From CAYXXZ01 sp964469165 (GTDB taxonomy: Bacteria; Pseudomonadota; Gammaproteobacteria; Pseudomonadales; Porticoccaceae): DNA of 29,792 bases. Location of the stretch: the NCBI GenBank assembly GCA_964469165.1, contig CAYXXZ010000032.1, positions 1-29,792 on the forward strand. Direction: 5' to 3'. The translations under genes and the position numbers were made by a program. Every line of letters begins with the position of its first letter. The stretch's first letter is position 1. Below are positions 7,094 through 14,752 of the stretch, in pieces. The notes beneath the pieces were generated by a model. It searched no databases, was not told the origin of the DNA, and saw only the letters and a program-made list of their open reading frames with translations.

Positions 7094-8155
7094 TCACTTA
7101 GTGTGACGGCTGGTGGTGAGTACCACACGACCATTTATTTTGCGTTCGGCGAAAAGCTTGAGCACCTTGGCTGCATCTTCCATCGGATAGGTGGCGGTCA
7201 CCTGGGGACGCAGGTAGCCCTGCTCGAACCAATCGAACAATTTTTTCATTTTTTCCGGTGCCAGACCCGGCATGCGCACATGCTCGTCAACGGGTTGAAT
7301 ACCCATGATGTCGGCATCTTTGAAAAGTACGGGGCCGAGCGAAATCTTCGGCACGCCCGCGGCAAAGCCGACGGACAGATATCGACCCTGCCAGGCCAGC
7401 GCGCGCATCGCCGGTTCGGCATAGCCGCCGCCGACACCATCGATGATGACCTGGTAGCCCGCGCTGTCATGTACCGTGCTGATTTCGCCAACAGTGGGGG
7501 CCTGTGATTTATCTGTTTCCGCGTGGCGCAGAAATTCGCGCAGCAGTGTTTTCTGTGCGTCCACGCTATCTACTTCGCGCGGATAAAGTACCGTTGCGTC
7601 AGCGCCACGCGCCAGTGCGAGATCGAGTTTATCCTGCGACGACGCAGCTGCCACCACTTTCGCGCCAAGTGCCTTGCCGATATCGATGGATGCCAGCCCG
7701 ACGCCACCGCCGGCGGCCAGTACCAGAAAATTTTCCCCCGCCTGCAGCTTTGCGCGCTGGCAGATAGCGTATTCCGCGGTAAAGGCAACGATATAAAACG
7801 TGGCGGCCGACACCATATCCATGCTGTCGGGAATGACGCTCAATTCGTTTTCGAGAAATACCACTTCTTCGGCATAGCAGCCATCGGGCCGGGTACCCAG
7901 TACCCGCTGACCGGGGCGCAATTTGGTAACGCCTTCCCCGACGGCAAGCACTACACCGGCGGCTTCAACGCCGGGCGTAAAGGGAAACTTGCGCCGCAGC
8001 TGGGAACGGCCAGCCACACAAAGTACGTCGGTGAAATTCACGCCGATCGCGTGGACTTCCACCAACACCTGGCCGGCACCCACGTCCGGCGTCGCGAGTT
8101 CCGCAACCTGCAGAACCTCGGGCGGGCCAAATTCATGGCAAACCATTGCGCGCAT
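7094..8155 (-). CDS. Zinc-independent MDR oxidoreductase (NADPH:quinone reductase-like)
   Basis: This 353-residue medium-chain reductase/dehydrogenase belongs to the quinone oxidoreductase / enoyl reductase group. It has a GroES-like N-terminal domain (VEVHAIGVNFTDV, about 32-44; PFTPGVEAAGVV) and a nucleotide-binding AAGGGVG motif (147-153). The zinc-binding Cys/His set of alcohol dehydrogenases is absent. Compared with typical members (about 325 residues) there appears to be extra sequence at roughly 199-231 (QKTLLREFLRHAETDKSQAP and onward) before IIDGVGGGY. It heads a two-gene operon with the acyl-CoA dehydrogenase, so reduction of an enoyl or enone intermediate is plausible. AGGGGG lies 8 bases before the ATG. 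Confidence 0.85.
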   Translation of the reverse strand: MRAMVCHEFGPPEVLQVAELATPDVGAGQVLVEVHAIGVNFTDVLCVAGRSQLRRKFPFTPGVEAAGVVLAVGEGVTKLRPGQRVLGTRPDGCYAEEVVFLENELSVIPDSMDMVSAATFYIVAFTAEYAICQRAKLQAGENFLVLAAGGGVGLASIDIGKALGAKVVAAASSQDKLDLALARGADATVLYPREVDSVDAQKTLLREFLRHAETDKSQAPTVGEISTVHDSAGYQVIIDGVGGGYAEPAMRALAWQGRYLSVGFAAGVPKISLGPVLFKDADIMGIQPVDEHVRMPGLAPEKMKKLFDWFEQGYLRPQVTATYPMEDAAKVLKLFAERKINGRVVLTTSRHTK

Positions 8156-8244
8156 AAGACAAACCCCCTGTTTCTAGATTGTTTTTTTGAATACGGACTG
8201 TAGAGAACTCACCCCGGGCAAGCGTCTCTCCGCCAGCTCATAAC

Positions 8245-8259
8245 CTGACTATTGGTCAG
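8245..8259. promoter_or_regulatory. Candidate operator, CTGAC-N5-GTCAG
   Basis: A perfect 5+5 dyad around TATTG lies about 90 bases upstream of the MDR/acyl-CoA dehydrogenase operon. A further GTCAG half-site follows at 8273-8277. TetR-family operators often have this size and position. The cognate regulator is unknown, and a short dyad can arise by chance. Confidence 0.3.
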
Positions 8260-8568
8260 ATATTACAGCATAGTCAGCGTACGTGCCAAAGATTTCTGCC
8301 GCCGCTGCGGGGCCCTGAAAAGCCCAGCCACCTGGGAGGGGCTGGCCCTGTGGGAATTCACTTTGATTGTACAGGGTCCGCTCTCTTCCGGTGGGGGTGC
8401 GGTCATGGCTCGCTCAGCAGGATCGATAGGAGTTTTTATGTTCCGCCAAGCCTAAACGATGATCGACATGGTATAGGAAACCACGTTAGCGCAAGGGAGA
8501 GCGGTGAAAATTGACCCGCATCAACTTAATACCCTAATTAAATAAATGCGCGATTGTGAAAAACTGCA
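8260..8568. other. Intergenic stretch with no clear gene
   Basis: Between the candidate operator and the first hairpin repeat. A short GC-rich hairpin (CCAGCC...GGCTGG) occurs near 8324-8346 without a U-run. I see no supported gene. Confidence 0.4.
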
Positions 8569-8589
8569 TTCCCACGCAGAGCGTGGGAA
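8569..8589. repeat. Short REP-like hairpin
   Basis: TTCCCACGC and GCGTGGGAA form a perfect 9-bp stem around AGA. This type of hairpin (CCCACGC-nnn-GCGTGGG) recurs in many proteobacterial genomes. It immediately precedes a larger inverted repeat. Confidence 0.65.
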
Positions 8590-8621
8590 CGAGAAAATCC
8601 GATTTTGTGGGATTTACGTGC

Positions 8622-8703
8622 AGGTTGGGCTGAGGAACGAAGCCCAACAAGGGAGAGGCACGTTGATGCCGGAACCGTTGGGCTTCGTTCCTCAGCCCAA
8701 CCT
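8622..8703. repeat. Long hairpin repeat with perfect 27-bp arms
   Basis: Bases 8622-8648 and 8677-8703 are perfect reverse complements, each made of AGGTTGGGCT, GAGGAACG and AAGCCCAAC, with a 28-base loop. Each arm itself contains a small dyad (GTTGGGCT...AGCCCAAC). It ends 8 bases before the stop codon of the NmrA-like gene, so it could form a strong RNA hairpin at the 3' end of that transcript. Confidence 0.8.
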
Positions 8704-8711
8704 ACAAGCTG

Positions 8712-9620
8712 CTAACTCTGGCTTTGATAAAGCCGTGTGAGGTACTGCTCGACACTGGTGGGTTGCCGGCCAAGCAGCCAGGTCAGCACATTGGGGTTGC
8801 CCACATAATCGTGTTTGCCGTACCAGTCATTGATGGCGATGAGCACCTTGCGAGCGAAATCCCGTGCCTCGGCGTTGTCCTCGAGGCCATGCGCGGAACC
8901 GATGGGAGGCCCCTCTTCCTTCGCCCAGATGCGCATGTATTCCGTGCCGGAAACCGGTTTCAGCTTTATTTCGCGACCGCAGACCTTGCTGGCAATGGCG
9001 GCCAGTTCGTGGCCGTCGAAGCTTTGCGGCAAACCGCACAACTCATAACGCGCAAAATAATGGGGACGCCCTTCACGCAGTACCTTGACGGCAACTTCCG
9101 CGACATCGGCGAGATCCACCGCTGTCTGACGGGTGTCGATACTGTAGGAGATAGGCAGCTCACCCGTCGTGAAGGTGGACGGCGGCACCAGGGTTTGCAT
9201 GTAGTCCGACGGCTGCAGAATGGTCCAGTTGACCGGCGAGGATACCAGGCGCTCTTCCACGTCGCGCTTGGTCTCGTGCTGGAGCAAGGCGGTGATGATG
9301 GGATGCAGCAGAGTGCTCATCACCACGTGCTCCACGCCTTCCGCGATGGCGGCGTCGATGACCGAAAAACCGATCTCGCGCTCCCAGTAGGCAAGCCCGC
9401 CGGGACAGACATGAAACACCGCCTTCACGCCCTTCATGGCGCGACGGATATCCTCTGGATTGCGAATGTCACCGATCACCACTTCGGTCGCTCCCAGGTC
9501 GAGCAAGGCCTGTTCACTGCCGGAGGTGGCTCTGAGCCCGCGCACGGGCATGCCGGCTTCGGCCAGTTTCGGGATTACCTGGCGGGCAACATTGCCGCCT
9601 GCTGCTGTTATCAGAATCAT
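8712..9620 (-). CDS. NmrA-like / atypical SDR NAD(P)-binding protein
   Basis: This 302-residue protein belongs to the NmrA/HSCARG group of atypical short-chain dehydrogenases. It begins MILITAAGGNVARQVI, a GxxGxxx-type dinucleotide-binding loop at the very N-terminus. DIRNPEDIRRAMKGVKAVFHV (about 52-72) and VNWTILQPSDYMQTL are typical of the family. It lacks a clear YxxxK pair, as many NmrA-like sensors do, so it may be a redox sensor or a reductase. I chose the ATG at 9620 because GGAG lies 5 bases upstream and the family starts there; the frame stays open 20 codons further. It stands alone on the minus strand, back to back with the epoxide hydrolase gene. Confidence 0.8.
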   Translation of the reverse strand: MILITAAGGNVARQVIPKLAEAGMPVRGLRATSGSEQALLDLGATEVVIGDIRNPEDIRRAMKGVKAVFHVCPGGLAYWEREIGFSVIDAAIAEGVEHVVMSTLLHPIITALLQHETKRDVEERLVSSPVNWTILQPSDYMQTLVPPSTFTTGELPISYSIDTRQTAVDLADVAEVAVKVLREGRPHYFARYELCGLPQSFDGHELAAIASKVCGREIKLKPVSGTEYMRIWAKEEGPPIGSAHGLEDNAEARDFARKVLIAINDWYGKHDYVGNPNVLTWLLGRQPTSVEQYLTRLYQSQS

Positions 9621-9707
9621 GTCGACTCCACGAAGGTTACAGGATGTGGAGAGTCTCGCCGTTTTTAACACCCCAGTCAAATAAAATCTGCCGGGGCTTG
9701 TACGGGT

Positions 9708-9774
9708 GTCAGTTCACAGTCGTCAGTAAAAGCTCCTGCTTTCCTGTTAACTGACAACTGTCAACTGATAACTC
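9708..9774. repeat. Hairpin with AACTG heptamer periodicity
   Basis: The right arm reads TTAACTG, ACAACTG, TCAACTG, ATAACTC, four 7-mers at 9747-9774. The left arm (9708-9728) begins GTCAGTT and is its imperfect reverse complement. It lies between the divergently transcribed NmrA-like and epoxide hydrolase genes. It resembles the TAAGCNN elements in design but not in sequence. Confidence 0.7.
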
Positions 9775-9833
9775 CGCACAATGTTGTGTATGATCGACTC
9801 CACGGTCGCAACGCAAAACAGGACAGCAACTCC

Positions 9834-11015
9834 ATGGCAGACAACATCGAAGATTTCCGTATCCAGGTGCCCCAACAGGTGCTGGACGACCTGCAACTGC
9901 GCCTGAAACTGACCCGTCTGCCGGACCAGTTGAACGACGCCGGCTGGCACTACGGCACGGAATTGGGCTACCTGCGGGAACTGCTGGACTACTGGCAAAA
10001 CCGTTTCGACTGGCGCAAGGCCGAGGATGGCCTCAACCGCTTCAACCACTACCGCACAGAGGTTGACGGCATTCGCCTGCACTTCATCCACCAACGCTCG
10101 AAGCACGAAAACGCCCTGCCCCTGCTGCTGTCTCACGGCTGGCCCGGCTCCATCTATGAGTTTCACAAGATCATCGCGCCACTGACCGACCCCGAGAACC
10201 ACGGTGGCAGCGCCGACGACGCCTTTCATGTGGTGTGCCCTTCCATTCCCGGTTATGGATTTTCGCAAGCGCCCACCCGGCCCGGTTTCGACGCCATTGC
10301 CGTCGCCAAAACCTTTGCCGGCCTGATGGCGCGACTCGGCTATGACCGCTATGGCGCCCAGGGCGGCGACTGGGGCGCCACCATCAGCATGTGGATGGGA
10401 CATCTCTTCCCCGCGCATGCGGTCGGCATCCACCTCAACATGGTCCCGGTTTTTCTCCCCAAGAAGGGCACCGAAGTGACGCTCAGCGACGCGGACAAGG
10501 CGCGCCTTGCACTTCTCAGGAAGCGCATGGCGGGGGAAATGGCCTATTTCGACCAGCAGAGTACCCGGCCCCAGACCCTGGGTTACGGCCTGAACGACTC
10601 ACCGGCAGGGCTCGCTGCCTGGATACTGGAAAAATTCCGCGCCTGGAGCGACTGCGAGGGCGACGTGGAAAGCTGCTTCAGCAAGGATGACCTGCTCACC
10701 AACATCATGATCTACTGGGCGACCGGTTCCATCACGTCATCGATGCGGCTGTATTACGAAACCGAACACACCCGCCTGCGTGGCATTGCCGCAGGCACGA
10801 TCGACAAGGCCAACACGCCGGATGTCGCGGTGCCCACCGGCTGTGCCCTTTTCCCACAGGAGCTGACCCAGCCGCCACGCAGCTGGGCGGAACAGTATTT
10901 CAACATCACCCGCTGGACCGAGATGCCCAGGGGCGGACATTTTGCCGCGCTCGAGCAACCCGAGCGGCTGGTTGACGAAATTCGGGCGTTTTTCCGGCCA
11001 CTGCGAAACTCTTAA
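9834..11015 (+). CDS. Epoxide hydrolase, microsomal/juvenile-hormone type
   Basis: This 393-residue alpha/beta hydrolase adds water to an epoxide to give a vicinal diol. The N-terminal EHN domain (IEDFRIQVPQQVLDDL... with DWRKAEDGLNRFNHY) is characteristic of microsomal epoxide hydrolases. Catalytic residues are visible: oxyanion HGWPGS (101-106), nucleophile Asp179 in GGDWG, acid Glu343 in FPQEL, His369 in RGGHFAALEQP and lid Tyr307/308. No membrane anchor is seen, so it is probably cytosolic. The start ATG follows AGGA by 10 bases; in-frame GTG codons upstream lack a site. It is transcribed alone. A P450 or other oxygenase in the region could supply its epoxide substrate (inference). Confidence 0.92.
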   Translation: MADNIEDFRIQVPQQVLDDLQLRLKLTRLPDQLNDAGWHYGTELGYLRELLDYWQNRFDWRKAEDGLNRFNHYRTEVDGIRLHFIHQRSKHENALPLLLSHGWPGSIYEFHKIIAPLTDPENHGGSADDAFHVVCPSIPGYGFSQAPTRPGFDAIAVAKTFAGLMARLGYDRYGAQGGDWGATISMWMGHLFPAHAVGIHLNMVPVFLPKKGTEVTLSDADKARLALLRKRMAGEMAYFDQQSTRPQTLGYGLNDSPAGLAAWILEKFRAWSDCEGDVESCFSKDDLLTNIMIYWATGSITSSMRLYYETEHTRLRGIAAGTIDKANTPDVAVPTGCALFPQELTQPPRSWAEQYFNITRWTEMPRGGHFAALEQPERLVDEIRAFFRPLRNS

Positions 11016-11110
11016 CGCCTGTTCATAATCTCGTGATCCAGCACTGTTGCCTGAATTTCATGTAACCGCCGAGGTAACCCCCCGAACCATGAGGTGTCCT
11101 GGGGCCTGCC

Positions 11111-11171
11111 CTGTAGGAGCCTGCCTGCAGGCGGCATTCGGTAGGGGTCGCCTGCAGGCAGGCTCCTACAG
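11111..11171. repeat. REP hairpin with perfect 23-bp arms, copy 1
   Basis: CTGTAGGAGCCTGCCTGCAG+GCG (11111-11133) pairs perfectly with 11149-11171 around a 15-base loop (GCATTCGGTAGGGGT). A second copy at 12307-12366 has the loop in reverse complement, so the two are inverted relative to each other and bracket the SDR gene at 11244-12077. Confidence 0.85.
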
Positions 11172-11180
11172 GTGCTCTCA

Positions 11181-11220
11181 GCGTCATGACGCATAGGGCC
11201 CAATTGGAACCGGCCCTATG
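11181..11220. terminator. Candidate hairpin terminator between convergent genes
   Basis: CATAGGGCC (11192-11200) and GGCCCTATG (11212-11220) form a perfect 9-bp stem with an 11-base loop, preceded by the palindrome GCGTCATGACGC (11181-11192). It lies between the 3' ends of the epoxide hydrolase and SDR genes. There is no U-run, so it is at best a weak or bidirectional terminator. Confidence 0.35.
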
Positions 11221-11243
11221 GGTTCAGCTTCCTGTCGCGAAGT

Positions 11244-12077
11244 TCAAGAGCGGGGATTCGGCCGCATCATGATGGACAAACCACCGTCCACTGTCACCGA
11301 GGCGCCGGTGATGTAGCTTCCCGCTTCGCTGGCCAGCAACTGTACCTGGCCTTCGATTTCCTCCGGTCTGCCGAGGCGGCCGAGCGCGGCATTGGCACCG
11401 AAGTTATTGATGAACTTCTGCCCTGTGCCCGGGCCATAGTGCGCATCCATTTTGTCGAGAATATTGGTCTGCAACATTTCCGTGTGGTAAGTGCCGAGAA
11501 TGATGCTGTTGACCGTGATGCCGTCGTGGGCCAATTCCACTGCGGCACACTTCGCATAGGCGGTAAGCGCACCCTTGGTGGCGGAGTAGATGGACATGCC
11601 GTCCGGCACGCCGAGAATGGATGAGCAGGAAGAGCTGAAGATGATGCGCCCCCACTTCTGATTGCGCATGTGGGGACTGAAAGCCGTCACGAGAGCGACG
11701 TTGGCGGTGAAGTTGACCGCCATGAGCTGGTCAATCAGTGCCCGCTGATCGTGCCACACCATGGCTTTGTCTTCCTGCGCGGCGTTGCCAACAAGAATAT
11801 CGACCCCACCCAGGGTTTCGATAGCTGTTTGCGCGGCGCTGTCGATGCTGGCGGCATCGCCCAGGTCCATGGCACAACAGAGCACTGGATTGCCATCCGC
11901 TTCTGCGGACATCCGCGCCGCGGCCTCCTCCAGAACCGAGGCCCGACGCCCCGCGATCATCACTTTGGCGCCATTGCGCGCAAGGCCCCTTGCCATCATG
12001 TAGCCGAGCCCGGTACCGCCGCCGGTGACGAACGCGGTTTTGCCGCTCAGGTCGAATTTATTTTGCAACTTACTCAT
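11244..12077 (-). CDS. Short-chain dehydrogenase/reductase (first of a paralogous pair)
   Basis: This 277-residue classical SDR oxidises or reduces a hydroxyl/carbonyl with NAD(P). It shows TGGGTGLG (18-25), NAA in place of NNAG (98-100), a Ser-rich catalytic strand (148-153) and Tyr164-x3-Lys168 (YSATK). DLSGKTAFVTGGGTGLGY and the C-terminal GGLSIMMRP closely parallel the neighbouring SDR at 12463-13296, so the two are paralogs from a local duplication. A terminator and an REP hairpin separate them, so this one probably has its own transcript. The start has AAGGGG upstream. The substrate is unknown; a beta-hydroxyacyl-CoA or sterol/terpene alcohol would fit the cluster. Confidence 0.9.
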   Translation of the reverse strand: MSKLQNKFDLSGKTAFVTGGGTGLGYMMARGLARNGAKVMIAGRRASVLEEAAARMSAEADGNPVLCCAMDLGDAASIDSAAQTAIETLGGVDILVGNAAQEDKAMVWHDQRALIDQLMAVNFTANVALVTAFSPHMRNQKWGRIIFSSSCSSILGVPDGMSIYSATKGALTAYAKCAAVELAHDGITVNSIILGTYHTEMLQTNILDKMDAHYGPGTGQKFINNFGANAALGRLGRPEEIEGQVQLLASEAGSYITGASVTVDGGLSIMMRPNPRS

Positions 12078-12306
12078 TTTCCATATCCCCTTTCATATTA
12101 AATTAAATCGAAATAGTTGCCGTTCTTTTCAGAGCTGGTTCACGATCTTTTGCTGCCTCTGAGTTTCACGCTTCAAGTCGCAGGTTTCATGTAAGTGCCT
12201 ATGGCGATGACATCACACCGACCACGCGCCGTGGTACAGGTAGCCCCAACAATACGCGGGCCATTCCGTGCTTGCGTGAAACGCCAAATAACGCTATGGA
12301 TGTGCC
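12078..12306. other. Intergenic region upstream of the SDR gene at 11244-12077
   Basis: The first 50 bases are A/T-rich (AAATTAAATC) and likely hold the promoter of the downstream SDR gene, although I cannot assign -35/-10 boxes with confidence. The rest, up to the REP hairpin at 12307, shows no supported gene. Confidence 0.35.
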
Positions 12307-12366
12307 CTGTAGGAGCCTGCCTGCAGGCGACCCCTACCGAATGTCGCCTGCAGGCAGGCTCCTGCA
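12307..12366. repeat. REP hairpin, copy 2 (inverted relative to copy 1)
   Basis: The left arm at 12307-12329 is identical to copy 1 at 11111-11133. The right arm (12345-12366) differs by one base near the end (CTCCTGCA for CTCCTACA). The loop ACCCCTACCGAATGT is the reverse complement of the copy 1 loop with one mismatch. Confidence 0.85.
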
Positions 12367-12414
12367 ACAGGCTCTCAGATACCACTATCCACAAGCCTCA
12401 GCGCCAGGCAATAC

Positions 12415-12442
12415 AAAAAAGCCCCTTTTCAGGGGCTTTTTT
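12415..12442 (-). terminator. Rho-independent terminator of the SDR gene at 12463-13296
   Basis: GCCCCT (12421-12426), loop TTTC and AGGGGC (12431-12436) are flanked by six A on the left and six T on the right. The structure works on either strand. Here it follows the minus-strand SDR stop by about 20 bases and should close the long upstream gene run. Confidence 0.88.
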
Positions 12443-12462
12443 ACGATAGCACTGCGAAACCA

Positions 12463-13296
12463 CTACTGCACAGGTTTGGGGCGCATCATGATCGAGGTAC
12501 CGCCATCGATCAGCACTTCCGAGCCGGTGATGAAGCTACCTGCATCGCTGGCGAGCAATTGCACCAGGCCCTCGATTTCCGCGGGATCGCCGAGGCGGCC
12601 CAGCGCGGTATTGCTGGCGAAATCCTTGGCCATGGCGGCGCCGGCGCCCGGCCCCTTGAGCTGGTCCATGCGCTCGATGACGTTGCTCTTCATCATGTCG
12701 GTGAGGAAGAAACCGATGATGAGGCTGTTGACCGTGATGCCATCGTGGCCCAGTTCCATCGCCGCCATCTTGGTGTAGCTGTTCAGCGCTCCCTTGCTGG
12801 CGCCGTACATGGACTGGCCCCCGGCGACGCCGCGAATGGAAGATTCCGACGAACTGAAAATGACCCGGCCCCACTGCTTGTCCTTCATGTGTGGCACGAA
12901 ATGCTTCACCAGCGTGACGTTGGCGGCAAAGTTGACCTGGATGAGGTTCGCCAGAATATCCTCCTGATCTTCCCACACCATGGCCTTGCCCTCGCCGCCC
13001 GCGTTGCCGACGAAGATATCGACGCCACCCAGCTGCGCAACCACGTCTTGTGCCGTCTTGCCAAGAGCGACATTGTCTTTCAGATCGATGGGTGTGTAGA
13101 GAACCTCGTTGCCCTCTGCCTCTTCCGTCAATCTTGCGGCGGCGTCCTTGAGGACATCTTCGCGGCGCGCGGCGATCATGACCTTGGCGCCAGACAGGGC
13201 GAGGCCGCGCGCCATGCAGTAGCCCAGGCCGGTGCCGCCGCCGGTGACGAATGCGGTCTTGCCGGTGAGATCGAATTTTTTAAAGGCTTTACTCAT
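12463..13296 (-). CDS. Short-chain dehydrogenase/reductase (second of a paralogous pair)
   Basis: This 277-residue classical SDR is the paralog of the protein at 11244-12077, of identical length. It has TGGGTGLG near residues 18-25, GNAGG, a Ser-rich strand (FSSSESS) and YGASK as the catalytic Tyr/Lys pair. The shared ending GGTSIMMRP and the DGITVNS segment support recent duplication. AGGAG lies 7 bases before the ATG. It sits 108 bases after the acyl-CoA dehydrogenase gene at 13405, with a heptamer palindrome in the gap, and a strong terminator follows. It may be the last gene of the long minus-strand run. The substrate is not determinable. Confidence 0.9.
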   Translation of the reverse strand: MSKAFKKFDLTGKTAFVTGGGTGLGYCMARGLALSGAKVMIAARREDVLKDAAARLTEEAEGNEVLYTPIDLKDNVALGKTAQDVVAQLGGVDIFVGNAGGEGKAMVWEDQEDILANLIQVNFAANVTLVKHFVPHMKDKQWGRVIFSSSESSIRGVAGGQSMYGASKGALNSYTKMAAMELGHDGITVNSLIIGFFLTDMMKSNVIERMDQLKGPGAGAAMAKDFASNTALGRLGDPAEIEGLVQLLASDAGSFITGSEVLIDGGTSIMMRPKPVQ

Positions 13297-13320
13297 TTTT
13301 TTCTCCTGTGTGGCCGTATG

Positions 13321-13407
13321 TTATAAGCTGTAAGCAAGACGCTTCACTATCCGGAAACTGCCCCCAAACCGCGCCCATTCAACTTAGAGCTTACGGCTTA
13401 TAGCTTA
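13321..13407 (-). repeat. TAAGCNN heptamer palindrome beginning at a stop codon, copy B
   Basis: On the minus strand from 13407 the units are TAAGCTA, TAAGCCG, TAAGCTC and TAAGTTG. This is the same string as copy A at 4838-4865 with two base differences, and again the first TAA is a stop codon (the acyl-CoA dehydrogenase at 13405). The other arm (13322-13335, TATAAGCTGTAAGC) pairs with 13389-13402 with one mismatch. Confidence 0.82.
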
Positions 13408-14532
13408 AATCGTACGGGCGATGGCCACTTTTTGCAGTTCAGAGGTGCCCGCGTAGATGGTCTGCAGCCGTGCGTTGGTATAAATACGTGAGATGACGTA
13501 TTCATCCATATAACCCGCACCGCCGTGCAACTGAACACATTCGTGGGCGACGCGCTGTTCGAGTTCACACAGCCAGATCTTGGCCATGGCCGCGGTGGCA
13601 AGGTCGAAAGAGCCTTCCACAAAACGCTTCAGACAGGCGTTGAGGAAATCGCGACCGACGGTGAGCTCGGTTTTCATTTCCGCCAGCTTGAATTGGGTGT
13701 TCTGGAAATCGAACACGGTTTTGTTGCCGATCTTGCGGTTCTTGACGAAATCCACAGTGAGCTCGAAAGCCAGCTCCGCGGCGGCCAGGGAGCGCGCGGC
13801 AATCTGAATGCGATCCTGTGCGAAGGTGGAGAACAGCACTTTGAAGCCCTTGCCCTCCTCACCGAGAATGTCATCGCGCGACAGGCGTACATTGTCGAAA
13901 AAGATTTCGCCCACCGGATAGAGGGGTGCGCCCATGGTTTTCAGACCACGCGAGCTGACGCCCTCTTTTTTGGCGTCGACCACGAAAATGGTCATGTCGT
14001 TGGCGCCGGTGCAATCGTCGGTCTTGGCCACCACGTACATCAGATCGGCGATGTTGCCGTTGCTGATATAGGTTTTGTTACCGTTGAGGACAAAGCCGTC
14101 GCCGTCTTTTCTTGCACGGGTAACCAGGCCGGAAATATCACTGCCGGCACCGGGCTCGGTCAGTGCCAGACACTGCACCGCATGGCCGCTGAGAATTTTC
14201 GGGAACCACTCCTTTTTCTGCGCCTCGGTGCCGAAATGCACCATCAGGTGGGTGGCGATATCACTGGTGAAGGAAGCGCCCACGCTGGCCCCGCAGGGGT
14301 AGTGGCCCAGTTCTTCGGAGACGATGACGTTGTAGAGCGGATCGGCGCCAGGGCCGCCGTATTCCTCGGGGATGAACAGACCCAGAAGCCCCGCATCCGC
14401 CGCCTTGTACCACACGTCGCGATCGACATAGCCCTGCTCGTCCCACTTCTTCAGGTTGGGCTCCATTTCTTTCTCAATGAAACGGCGTACGGTTTCACGG
14501 AACATTTCGTGTTCTGGGGTATACGTTGACAT
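13405..14532 (-). CDS. Acyl-CoA dehydrogenase with Asp at the catalytic-base position
   Basis: This 375-residue protein has the complete acyl-CoA dehydrogenase fold: GLFIPEEYGGPG (51-62), ALTEPGAGSDISG (123-135), NGNKTYISNG (150-159), DFQNTQFKLAEMKTEL and QLHGGAGYMDEY. The MCAD-type Glu is Ala361 (YAGTSELQ). At the IVD/LCAD base position it has Asp240 (AQDRIQ) where Glu is usual. The related dehydrogenases at 22037 and 28574 share this pattern, while the one at 5886 does not. It may oxidise acyl-CoAs with altered efficiency or catalyse another CoA-linked elimination. It starts with AGGA 7 bases upstream, 220 bases after the P450 gene. Its TAA stop coincides with a heptamer repeat. Confidence 0.92.
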   Translation of the reverse strand: MSTYTPEHEMFRETVRRFIEKEMEPNLKKWDEQGYVDRDVWYKAADAGLLGLFIPEEYGGPGADPLYNVIVSEELGHYPCGASVGASFTSDIATHLMVHFGTEAQKKEWFPKILSGHAVQCLALTEPGAGSDISGLVTRARKDGDGFVLNGNKTYISNGNIADLMYVVAKTDDCTGANDMTIFVVDAKKEGVSSRGLKTMGAPLYPVGEIFFDNVRLSRDDILGEEGKGFKVLFSTFAQDRIQIAARSLAAAELAFELTVDFVKNRKIGNKTVFDFQNTQFKLAEMKTELTVGRDFLNACLKRFVEGSFDLATAAMAKIWLCELEQRVAHECVQLHGGAGYMDEYVISRIYTNARLQTIYAGTSELQKVAIARTI

Positions 14533-14652
14533 GAGATTGTCCTACTCCTATCTATCTGGTTGATTCTACGAAATAAATTTGATTATCACGAGCGCACATG
14601 AGCTTTGCTCGAGTGCACCCGCCTGTTTTCCGAAGCGCCCCATTTAGCCGCA

Positions 14653-14678
14653 GAAATAGTATCCTGGTCAACTATTTC
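14653..14678. promoter_or_regulatory. Candidate operator upstream of an acyl-CoA dehydrogenase gene
   Basis: GAAATAGT (14653-14660) and ACTATTTC (14671-14678) form a perfect 8-bp dyad around ATCCTGGTCA. It lies about 120 bases before the acyl-CoA dehydrogenase start at 14532, in the widest gap (220 bases) of this gene run. That suggests an internal promoter with regulation. The regulator is unknown. Confidence 0.35.
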
Positions 14679-14752
14679 CCGGCTGCAGGTCCTCATTGCC
14701 ACGTGCCTGCGCGAGTTCCTCGAAGCGACAAGATAACAGGCCCTGGTAATCA

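Noticed and set aside
13525..14529. Plus-strand open frame of 334 codons opposite an acyl-CoA dehydrogenase gene
   Set aside because: Composition is that of an antisense shadow and no domain is recognisable.
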